Shown here: piece by piece, positions 1 through 5,991 of the stretch
Numbering within the stretch: position 1 is the stretch's first letter
Layout: each line of letters begins with the position of its first letter
Assembly: GCA_018816605.1 (NCBI GenBank)
Contig: JAHIVS010000469.1
Location: forward strand, 1 to 8,711
Length of the DNA stretch: 8,711 nt
Direction of reading: 5' to 3'
Source of the DNA: Pseudomonadota bacterium
Lineage (GTDB): Bacteria > Desulfobacterota > Desulfobacteria > Desulfobacterales > Desulfobacteraceae
Made by a program: the position numbers and the translations under genes
The notes under the pieces: generated by a model
The model's input: only the letters and a program-made list of their open reading frames with translations
The model's database searches: none
What the model was told of the DNA's origin: nothing

Positions 1-507
1 AAAGTCGCCAAAAGTTTCGGATGTGAAGCGCCCTTTGTCCGCCCAGCAGAATTGGCCCGGGATGAGAGCTCTTCTTCAGATGCCATCTTACATGCACTCA
101 ATGAAATTGAGGGGTATGACTATGTAATGCTGCTGCAGCCGACCTCTCCTTTGACCGCTGGAGAGGATATCGATGGGTGTATCTCCCTGTGTATAACCTC
201 AAATTCCAAGTCAGTGGTATCTGTGACCGAGCCGGATAAAAGCCCTTATTGGATGTTTAAATTAGGACCCAAGAACAAACTTGAGCCAATTCTTGGCGGA
301 AAATATCTGAAAAAGCGAAGGCAGGATCTTCCTTTGGTATATATGCCCAATGGTGCAATTTACATGGCAGAAGTCGAATGGTTTATGATAAACCAATCAT
401 TCTATTCAGAGGCAACTTCTGGTTATGTGATGCAACGGGAACGTTCTTTGGATATTGATTCAGCGCTTGATTTTGAGTTGTTTGAACGGGTCATGAACAA
501 TAAATGA
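1..507 (+). CDS. CMP-acylneuraminate (CMP-sugar) cytidylyltransferase, 5'-truncated
   Basis: This enzyme family activates sialic-acid-like or other keto-acid sugars with CTP to make the CMP-sugar donor for glycan assembly in the cytoplasm. The reading frame is open from base 1 and gives 168 residues. The N-terminal part of about 60 residues, which would carry the LARxGSK-type CTP-binding motif, lies outside the window. Family motifs seen are PFVRPAELARD (11-21) followed by a serine run, LLQPTSPL (44-51), PNGAIY (116-121) and a C-terminal ERSLDIDSALDFE block (147-159), which matches the metal- and sugar-binding end of NeuA/CMP-sugar synthetases. A TTG at 52 is in frame but internal to conserved sequence, so it is not the start. 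The exact sugar (neuraminic, legionaminic, pseudaminic or other) cannot be read from this fragment. The gene is followed by a hairpin and a new promoter, so it probably ends an upstream unit. Confidence 0.88.
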   Translation, partial: KVAKSFGCEAPFVRPAELARDESSSSDAILHALNEIEGYDYVMLLQPTSPLTAGEDIDGCISLCITSNSKSVVSVTEPDKSPYWMFKLGPKNKLEPILGGKYLKKRRQDLPLVYMPNGAIYMAEVEWFMINQSFYSEATSGYVMQRERSLDIDSALDFELFERVMNNK

Positions 508-534
508 GGCAGAATACTTCAGTCCGTGAGTATG

Positions 535-561
535 CACCCACCGGCTTCAGGTTGGTGGGTG
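535..561 (+). terminator. GC-rich hairpin after the CMP-sugar synthetase gene, possible terminator
   Basis: CACCCACC (535-542) and GGTGGGTG (554-561) form a perfect 8-bp stem. It can be extended inward by two G-T pairs and one C-G pair around the loop TTCAG. It starts 28 bp after the stop codon at 505-507 and is followed by TGTTGTTTATGG, which is only moderately T-rich. It may be a weak Rho-independent terminator or an mRNA-stabilising 3' hairpin. Confidence 0.5.
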
Positions 562-579
562 TGTTGTTTATGGTATAAT
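552..579 (+). promoter_or_regulatory. Candidate sigma-70 promoter with extended -10, overlapping the hairpin
   Basis: TATAAT at 574-579 is a perfect -10 hexamer and is preceded by TGG (571-573), giving the extended -10 form TGnTATAAT. TTGGTG at 552-557 is a poor -35 (TTG only) at a 16-bp spacing, but extended -10 promoters tolerate a weak -35. Transcription would start near 586 and leave a leader of about 119 nt before the ATG at 705. The -35 lies in the 3' arm of the preceding hairpin. This is the only good promoter I see in the window and it would drive the whole downstream operon. Confidence 0.5.
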
Positions 580-636
580 TGCATGCAAGTCAAAAAGCCT
601 GCTTTTACGGCTATGTAAATAAAGGGGCGGAGCCAT

Positions 637-708
637 ATGCAAAAAAAACAGAAAGGTTGTTTTTTCCCAATAGATCTGTGGCAGTTTCCCATCAGAGGAT
701 ACCTATGA
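637..708 (+). CDS. Possible 23-aa leader peptide, coupled to the next gene by ATGA
   Basis: ATG at 637 opens a 23-codon frame (peptide begins MQKKQKGCFF and ends PIRGYL) that stops at TGA 706-708. That stop overlaps the start of the HldE-like gene (ATG 705-707) as ATGA, the classic geometry for translational coupling. Purine-rich AAGGGGCGGAG (622-632) lies 4 to 9 bases upstream of the ATG, a plausible ribosome binding site. I do not recognise the peptide, and it has no domain, signal peptide or convincing membrane segment. It is also compatible with chance: 24 codons without a stop is not rare. If real, it may tune translation of the downstream gene; a cut-down remnant of a longer gene is another reading. 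Confidence 0.3.
   Translation: MQKKQKGCFFPIDLWQFPIRGYL
643..665 (+). repeat. A/T inverted repeat in the operon leader
   Basis: AAAAAACA (643-650) and TGTTTTTT (658-665) form a perfect 8-bp inverted repeat around a 7-base loop, inside the leader and inside the possible leader peptide frame. As RNA it would be a weak A-U hairpin. It could be an operator-like dyad, a leader structure or chance in A/T-rich DNA. Confidence 0.3.
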
Positions 709-2216
709 AAATCAAAGAACTGGCGCAATTGAGTGATGAAATAAAGGCGTTGAAACTGGCAGGGAAAAAAATTGTCCATTGCCATGGTGTTTTTGATCTG
801 CTCCATATCGGTCATATCCGTTATCTTCGGCAGGCAGGTACCTTTGGGGATGTGTTGGTTGTTACAGTGACACCGGACCAGTTTGTCGATAAAGGACCCC
901 ACAGGCCGGCCTTTGACGAGAAGTTGAGAGCTGAGGGTATTGCTTCCCTGGGCTGTGTAGATTTTGTCGCTATCAACAAATGGGCCACTGCAGAAGAAAC
1001 CCTCCGTGTTTTAAAACCGGATTTTTATGTGAAAGGTGCCGAATTCAAGGACATGGCCTCTGATATGACCGGCAAGATTGGTCGGGAGGTCGAAGTTGCC
1101 AGAACCATCGGTGCTCAAATAGTTTTTGCAGATGATATCATTTTTAGTTCGAGCAATCTCATCAATCGCTATATGTCTTCCTTCCCTAAAGAGACCCAGG
1201 AATATCTTGAAATTTTCAGGGAACGGTATCAGCCGGATAAAATATTCACTATAATGGATTCAATGGCCTCGATAAAAGTATTGGTAATCGGGGATACGAT
1301 CTTGGACGAATATCAATATTGCAGTGCCTTGGGTATTTCTTCGAAAGACCCGACGCTTGCCTTGCAGTATCATTCCAAGGATCTTTTTGCCGGTGGGGTT
1401 CTTGCTGTTGCCAACCACCTTGCCGGGTTTGTGGATATTGTTCAGCTGACGACCCTTTTAGGGGAGTCTGAACGGCATGAAGAATTTATCAGGATACAGC
1501 TGGAGGACAATGTAAACCCGTTTTTTTTTACACACAAAGGAGCACCGACTACGCTTAAAAAGCGCTTTGTTGATGGGTATTCTTTTAATAAAATGCTGGA
1601 AGTTTATGTCATGGATGATTCAGGGCTTCCAGAAGATGAAGATGCGCAGATATGCAACTGGCTGGCGGACCAGCTTCCCAATTATGACCTGGTGATTGCC
1701 GCTGATTTCGGGCATGGGGCCATCAGCGACCGAATGGTAAAAACCCTGGAGGCCCATGCGCCTTTTCTGGCCGTTAATACCCAGGCCAATGCCGGCAATA
1801 GAGGATTTCATACGATTAACCGGTATCAGCGAGCTGATTTCGTTTGTCTGGCCCTTCATGAGTTGAACCTTGCCTATCGCAGTAAAGCCGTTAATGAACG
1901 GGTGCTGGTGGAAAAGGCTGCCAAGCGGTTAGGATGTCAAAAATTTGTCGTCACCCTTGGGCGGAGAGGATGTCTTGTGTATCAGCCCGGGAGTATTGTT
2001 ACTGTTCCCGCCTTTGCCCAGGATGTAGTGGATCGGGTGGGTGCAGGGGATACTTTTTTTTCGATTGCGTCCCTGGCAGCATATATTGGCGTTGATTCCG
2101 AAATTATCGGTTTTCTGGGCAACGTGGTGGGTGCAGAGGCGGTGCGTGTCATTGGTAATCAGAAGTCGATTCAAAAATTGGCAATAAAAAAACATATCAC
2201 CTCTCTTTTAAAATGA
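705..2216 (+). CDS. Bifunctional nucleotidyltransferase / PfkB sugar kinase, HldE-like with reversed domain order
   Basis: The protein (503 aa) joins two enzymes of the kind that phosphorylate and nucleotide-activate heptose phosphates in LPS precursor synthesis. Residues 1-160 are a RfaE/HldE-type nucleotidyltransferase: GVFDLLHIGH (28-37) holds the HxGH nucleotide-binding signature, LKPDFYVKGAEFK (103-115) matches the family's second block, and SSSNLINRY (148-156) stands where the family has its S/T-rich motif. Residues 190-503 are a PfkB (ribokinase-fold) kinase with GDTILDEY (196-203) and DRVGAGDTFF (443-452), with catalytic Asp at 449. In classical HldE the kinase comes first; here the order is reversed. 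The GGAxNxAxN substrate motif reads GGVLAVANH (230-238), so its usual asparagines are changed and the substrate may differ from heptose 7-phosphate. The start at 705 is chosen because AGAGGA lies 5 bases upstream; the in-frame TTG at 579 would add 42 non-conserved residues and overlap the promoter. Confidence 0.85.
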   Translation: MKIKELAQLSDEIKALKLAGKKIVHCHGVFDLLHIGHIRYLRQAGTFGDVLVVTVTPDQFVDKGPHRPAFDEKLRAEGIASLGCVDFVAINKWATAEETLRVLKPDFYVKGAEFKDMASDMTGKIGREVEVARTIGAQIVFADDIIFSSSNLINRYMSSFPKETQEYLEIFRERYQPDKIFTIMDSMASIKVLVIGDTILDEYQYCSALGISSKDPTLALQYHSKDLFAGGVLAVANHLAGFVDIVQLTTLLGESERHEEFIRIQLEDNVNPFFFTHKGAPTTLKKRFVDGYSFNKMLEVYVMDDSGLPEDEDAQICNWLADQLPNYDLVIAADFGHGAISDRMVKTLEAHAPFLAVNTQANAGNRGFHTINRYQRADFVCLALHELNLAYRSKAVNERVLVEKAAKRLGCQKFVVTLGRRGCLVYQPGSIVTVPAFAQDVVDRVGAGDTFFSIASLAAYIGVDSEIIGFLGNVVGAEAVRVIGNQKSIQKLAIKKHITSLLK

Positions 2217-2228
2217 TTGGATTTTTGA

Positions 2229-3197
2229 ATGCCTTCAAAATATCCGCAATTTGACAGGTCTCTTTTGGCGCTTAGGCCATTGAATGAACGGCAGCATGAT
2301 CTATCCCTTGATAATATCCATTCTTTAGTGCCTGTTGATTGTGAACAAAAAGAATTTCATGTTGTGGCGGATCGAATACATAGAGCTGTTCATGGTGGCA
2401 GCGCCGTGGTGCTGATGATGGGAGCCCATGTTTTACGGGCCGGTGTTCAACCCTATCTCATCAGTTTGATGGAGAAAGGGTTGATCAGTTGTATAGCTGT
2501 AAACGGTGCAGGTGCTATCCATGATTTTGAGTTCGCTGCAGTCGGCGCAACAACAGAAAGTGTTGCCCATTATATAAAAAAGGGTGATTTTGGTCTCTGG
2601 CAGGAAACCGGGCGGATCAATGAAATTATTATCCAAGGCTCCCGTGGGGGGCTGGGGTTTGGGGAATCGGTGGGTAAGGTGATTGAAGAAGAAGGGTTTC
2701 CCCATAAGGATATTAGTATACTGGCAGCGGGATATCGTTTGGGTATTCCCATTACCGTCCATATAGGGGTTGGTTATGATATTATTCATGAACACCCCAA
2801 TTGTAATGGGGCTGCACTGGGAGACACCAGTTATCGGGATTTTCTTATCTTTACCCAGGTGCTTGATCGTTTGTCCGGTGGTGTTGTGATGAATTTTGGT
2901 TCAGCCGTCATGGCTCCAGAGGTTTATCTGAAAGCCCTTGCCATGGTGAGGAATGCTGCTGCCAGGGAGGATAGAGAAATCTCGCAATTCACCACCCTGG
3001 TCTGTGATCTTGCCAGACTTCCGGAAGATTGTTCGGCTGAACCGTGCCGTACAGATCCGCGGTATTATTTCAGGCCCTGGAAAACCATGTTGTCGCGAAC
3101 CATTGCAGATGGGGGAGAAAGCTTTTATATTAGAGGCGACCATGCTAAAACCGTTCCGCAATTATGGTCCGCTTGTGTGGCCAGAGAATCAATATAA
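2229..3197 (+). CDS. Deoxyhypusine-synthase-like protein of unknown substrate
   Basis: The 322-aa product resembles the deoxyhypusine synthase (DHS) fold. The segment 60-101 (VVLMMGAHVLRAGVQPYL, then a NGAGAIHDFE block at 92-101) matches the DHS N-terminal half. GGVVMNFGSAV (217-227), followed by a V-RNAA segment, matches the NAD-binding GGG region. DHS uses NAD and spermidine to modify a lysine of eIF5A in eukaryotes and archaea. Bacteria lack eIF5A, so that role is unlikely; some bacterial relatives make homospermidine. The catalytic lysine of DHS sits in a SWGK motif; here the comparable stretch reads FRPWKTM (281-287), so a lysine (K285) may be retained, but I cannot align it with certainty. 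The gene starts 12 bp after the HldE-like stop and ends 9 bp before the radical SAM gene, so a role in the same sugar pathway is likely. No signal peptide or membrane segment is seen. Confidence 0.7.
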   Translation: MPSKYPQFDRSLLALRPLNERQHDLSLDNIHSLVPVDCEQKEFHVVADRIHRAVHGGSAVVLMMGAHVLRAGVQPYLISLMEKGLISCIAVNGAGAIHDFEFAAVGATTESVAHYIKKGDFGLWQETGRINEIIIQGSRGGLGFGESVGKVIEEEGFPHKDISILAAGYRLGIPITVHIGVGYDIIHEHPNCNGAALGDTSYRDFLIFTQVLDRLSGGVVMNFGSAVMAPEVYLKALAMVRNAAAREDREISQFTTLVCDLARLPEDCSAEPCRTDPRYYFRPWKTMLSRTIADGGESFYIRGDHAKTVPQLWSACVARESI

Positions 3198-3206
3198 TCA
3201 AAGCAT

Positions 3207-4316
3207 ATGGGCAGAAGAATCATGTCAGACAGGTTCGGAATTGACAGTCACAAATTGATGTTTCATCCAACCAGAGTCAGTCAATGGCTTGGGGCTGGAA
3301 ATGACTGGGAAAAATTAAAGAAAATTTACCCGATCTACCTGGAACTTTCTCCGTCCGGTGTGTGCAACCATCGGTGTTCTTTTTGTGCCTTTGATTACAT
3401 TGGGTATCAAAAAAGGGTTCTTTCATTGGGCAGGTTGCAGCAGATTATTCCCGAAATAGCCGGTTTGGGGGTAAAAAGCATCCTTTGTTCGGGTGAAGGG
3501 GAACCCCTGCTCAATCAAGACATCATTCCTATCACAAAATTAATCCATGGGGCAGGGATAGATGTTGCCTTTGCCAGTAATGCCACCCTTATGGATAAAA
3601 AATTTACAGAACGATCTCTCCACCATATCACCTGGTTTAAGGCAAGTATTGCAGCAGGCACCAAAGAAAATTATGCAAAAATTCACCATGCCCAAAAAAG
3701 TGATTTCGGAAAGGTTATCCAAAATCTGAAATATGCGGTGTATTGGAAAAATAAACACAAAATAAATTGCACTCTGGGGGCACAGATACTTTTGCTTCCT
3801 GAAAATGCAGGTGAAGTTGAAACCCTGGCCAAAATTTGCAGGGATGATATCGGCTTGGACTATTTGGTTGTAAAACCGTATTCCCAACATGGATTGAGCT
3901 CGACAGACCGCTATGGAGAACTTGATTATCATCTCTTTGATAAAGAAAAATTGATAAAGTCGGACTTGAGTTCTGAGAGGTTCTCTTTTATCTGGAGGGA
4001 ATCAACCATGAAAAAAATATCACAAAAGCGCCAATATGATTATTGCCGGGCAATTCCCTTTCTTTACGCCCACATCACGGCCTTGGGCGATGTATACGGC
4101 TGCAGCTCTTTTCTCGGGGAAGAAAAATTTTGTTACGGCAATATCAACGATTCCAGCTTTCAGGAAATATGGGAAGGTGAGAAACGACGGCAGAATTATG
4201 AGTATATCAAGAATGTGATGGATTGTTCCAAGTGCCGAAGCAATTGTCGGATGGATGAAATTAATTCGTATTTATATGATCTGCACCATCCGGGTGCCCA
4301 TGTGAATTTTATTTGA
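3207..4316 (+). CDS. Radical SAM protein with SPASM-like C-terminal cysteines
   Basis: The 369-aa product has the radical SAM signature CNHRCSFC (53-60; C53, C57, C60), which binds the [4Fe-4S] cluster that cleaves S-adenosylmethionine. It also has CSGEGEPLLN (94-103), the GGE-like motif that contacts SAM. The C-terminal third has six cysteines (280, 299, 309, 340, 343, 347), including CSKCRSNC, a SPASM/twitch-like pattern that holds extra Fe-S clusters. Members of this family modify peptides or sugars and alcohols (dehydrogenation, epimerisation, rearrangement); the substrate here is unknown. In a sugar-precursor operon a carbohydrate substrate is the natural guess. The ATG at 3207 has little ribosome-binding sequence; ATG 3222 (preceded by GGGCAGAAG) is an equally possible start and costs only five residues. 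No precursor-peptide gene with a recognisable core is nearby. Confidence 0.85.
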   Translation: MGRRIMSDRFGIDSHKLMFHPTRVSQWLGAGNDWEKLKKIYPIYLELSPSGVCNHRCSFCAFDYIGYQKRVLSLGRLQQIIPEIAGLGVKSILCSGEGEPLLNQDIIPITKLIHGAGIDVAFASNATLMDKKFTERSLHHITWFKASIAAGTKENYAKIHHAQKSDFGKVIQNLKYAVYWKNKHKINCTLGAQILLLPENAGEVETLAKICRDDIGLDYLVVKPYSQHGLSSTDRYGELDYHLFDKEKLIKSDLSSERFSFIWRESTMKKISQKRQYDYCRAIPFLYAHITALGDVYGCSSFLGEEKFCYGNINDSSFQEIWEGEKRRQNYEYIKNVMDCSKCRSNCRMDEINSYLYDLHHPGAHVNFI

Positions 4317-4325
4317 TGGTGCTTT

Positions 4326-4967
4326 GTGAATAGACTTATCGGTATTGATTTTGACAACACCATTGCCTGTTATAATACCCTGTTTTATAATGAGGGATTA
4401 TCTTCTGGTGTTATTGGTCCCAAAACCCCTGTTGATAAAAAAGCAATTCGGGATAATATCCTTCTTTGGCATGATGATATTGCATGGCAAAAATTACAGG
4501 GAAGGGTTTATGGCCCTGAAATGAAGCGTGCTGAACTGATTGGCGGGGTAAGGGATTTTATCCAGATAAGTCGGGCCGTGAAAGATAGGGTCGTCGTCAT
4601 CAGCCATAAAACTGAATTTGCAAATTTTGATCCGACCAAAACCAATTTGAGACAGGCAGCCCTGGCGTGGATGCATGCGCACAGGCTTTTTGATCAGACA
4701 ATGAAGGGCTTTTCCACGGAAGATGTATTTTTTGAGGCAACCAGAGCGGATAAAATTGATCGTATCAACAAACTGGCCTGTGATTTTTTTATCGACGATC
4801 TAGAGGAGGTATTGTTGGACAAATCCCTTGACAATTCTGTGACAAAAATTCTTTTCCAAAGGAATGCCAGTGCTGCCCCGCCGCCATTAAATGTTTTTGC
4901 TTCCTGGGCAGAAATATCTTTTTTTGTGCATGGTGGTGAAGGATTTTCCCGTGAAGACAATAGATGA
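4326..4967 (+). CDS. HAD-superfamily phosphatase-like protein
   Basis: The 213-aa protein shows all four HAD motifs in order: IDFDNT (7-12; nucleophile D8 and acid/base D10), VISHKTE (91-97; S93), a lysine in TRADKID (K143) and DFFIDDLEE (153-161; D157/D158). Such enzymes are cytoplasmic Mg-dependent phosphatases. In heptose activation a HAD enzyme (GmhB) removes the 7-phosphate after the kinase step, so a matching step for a sugar bisphosphate made by the neighbouring kinase is a reasonable inference. The sequence is not recognisably GmhB, however, and lacks its cysteine-rich zinc loop. The insert between motifs I and II (about 80 residues) would be the cap that sets the substrate. The GTG at 4326 is chosen because motif I begins seven residues later; its ribosome binding site is weak, with translation probably coupled to the gene ending 9 bp upstream. 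Confidence 0.78.
   Translation: MNRLIGIDFDNTIACYNTLFYNEGLSSGVIGPKTPVDKKAIRDNILLWHDDIAWQKLQGRVYGPEMKRAELIGGVRDFIQISRAVKDRVVVISHKTEFANFDPTKTNLRQAALAWMHAHRLFDQTMKGFSTEDVFFEATRADKIDRINKLACDFFIDDLEEVLLDKSLDNSVTKILFQRNASAAPPPLNVFASWAEISFFVHGGEGFSREDNR
4938..4943 (+). promoter_or_regulatory. Ribosome binding site deciding the GTG start of the APH-like kinase
   Basis: GAAGGA lies 7 bases before GTG 4951, inside the end of the HAD gene. The two upstream ATG codons in the same frame (4891, 4930) have no comparable sequence. Confidence 0.5.
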
Positions 4968-5991
4968 AATTCTTTGCAATATGCTCGGGTCAAAAGTAAA
5001 AAAAAAAACTTTACTCAATGGCGGACGGAACAGCAGGGTTTTAAAGGTTCAAACAGAGGATGACCGCCTATTTGTGACCAAACAATATTTTTTGTCTCCA
5101 TATGACCATCGGGACCGAATGACAACAGAGATAACGGCGATTAGGCTTTTGCAGGCGCATAATGTAGACTGCATTCCTTGTTTGATCGCAGATGACCGGC
5201 AAGCAAGCCTCGCGGTTTTGGATTATATTCCGGGCAGCCCCGTTTCACCCATTTGCCGGTTTCATATAGATCAGGCGATCTTTTTTTTGAAAAAGCTAAG
5301 GACCATCGGCTTTAAGATTGGCTCTCTTTCAACATTGCCAAGGGCCTCGGAGGCTTTTTTTTCAGCCAACCAGATTGTTGGAAATATTAAAGAGCGGTTT
5401 GCAATACTTCAGAATACTCCCCACACCCATCTTCCGGGCGATGCGCTTGATGAATTTCTCCAGACCGATGTTCGCCCGGAATTGAATTTGGCTGTTGATC
5501 ATTGTGCCGGTATCTTTCGGCACCATGATCTTTCCATGGCGGATTCAATTGGCCCGGAAAAAAGAACCCTGAGTCCATCGGATTTTGGATTTCACAACGC
5601 AGTTGAAAGGGAAGACGGGAAACTTTTTTTCCTTGATTTTGAATATTTCGGATGGGATGACCCTGCCAAACTGATTTGTGATTTTATTCTTCACCCGGGA
5701 ATGGGGTTAACCGATGAGATGAAGGCATATTTCTGCCAGAAAGCCTTGGTGATGTTTGAGGGGGGAAGATCCCTTTCTGTCCGAATCATGGCATTCTATC
5801 CTTTGTTTCTCCTGAAATGGTGCCTTATCATACTAAATGAGTTTCTATACAGGGAACAGGCCCGCCGTCTTTTTGCATATGGGAAGGATACGTTTTACAA
5901 TGACACGCTTTTGAAACAGCTGAATTTAGCCAAAACATTTTTCTCAGAAAGAAAATTAAATTATGAAAAACTCAGCACTTACATTTCATAA
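4951..5991 (+). CDS. Aminoglycoside-phosphotransferase-like kinase
   Basis: The 346-aa product belongs to the APH/choline-kinase fold, which transfers phosphate from ATP to small molecules. A nucleotide loop NGGRNSRVL (23-31) is followed by a probable ATP-anchoring lysine (VTKQY, K44) with a possible partner glutamate at E60. The catalytic loop is SPSDFGFHN (208-216; D211, N216) in place of the common HGDxxxxN, and the metal-binding motif is LDFEYFGWDDP (228-238; D229). The active-site residues are kept, so it should be functional. In a polysaccharide operon a sugar, amino-alcohol or lipid substrate is more likely than an antibiotic. GTG 4951 is chosen because GAAGGA lies 7 bases upstream; it overlaps the HAD gene by 17 bp. 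ATG 4930 and 4891 are possible but have no ribosome binding site. An 11-A run (4998-5008) lies in codons 16-20. Confidence 0.78.
   Translation: MKTIDEILCNMLGSKVKKKTLLNGGRNSRVLKVQTEDDRLFVTKQYFLSPYDHRDRMTTEITAIRLLQAHNVDCIPCLIADDRQASLAVLDYIPGSPVSPICRFHIDQAIFFLKKLRTIGFKIGSLSTLPRASEAFFSANQIVGNIKERFAILQNTPHTHLPGDALDEFLQTDVRPELNLAVDHCAGIFRHHDLSMADSIGPEKRTLSPSDFGFHNAVEREDGKLFFLDFEYFGWDDPAKLICDFILHPGMGLTDEMKAYFCQKALVMFEGGRSLSVRIMAFYPLFLLKWCLIILNEFLYREQARRLFAYGKDTFYNDTLLKQLNLAKTFFSERKLNYEKLSTYIS
4998..5008 (+). repeat. Homopolymer run of 11 A within the APH-like kinase gene
   Basis: Eleven consecutive A bases span the codons for V-K-K-K-T near the start of the kinase (codons 16-20). Runs of this length are prone to replication or transcription slippage. 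A one-base change would truncate the protein soon after, leaving out the whole catalytic part. Confidence 0.85.

Noticed and set aside
591..634. Riboswitch-like leader with competing AGCC/GGCT pairings (596-599, 609-612, 631-634)
   Set aside because: The stems are only 4 bp and the conserved cores of c-di-GMP or other riboswitch classes are not present.
579..704. N-terminal extension of the HldE-like protein from the TTG at 579
   Set aside because: The extension is not family-like, overlaps the -10 promoter element, and ATG 705 has a good ribosome binding site and begins just ahead of the conserved domain.
519..902. 127-codon open frame on the minus strand over the leader and the start of the HldE-like gene
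   Set aside because: It is antisense to the HxGH nucleotidyltransferase domain and shows no protein-family features.
2953..3258. 101-codon + strand frame overlapping the DHS-like gene end and the radical SAM start
   Set aside because: It overlaps conserved coding sequence in another frame and has no motif or ribosome binding site.
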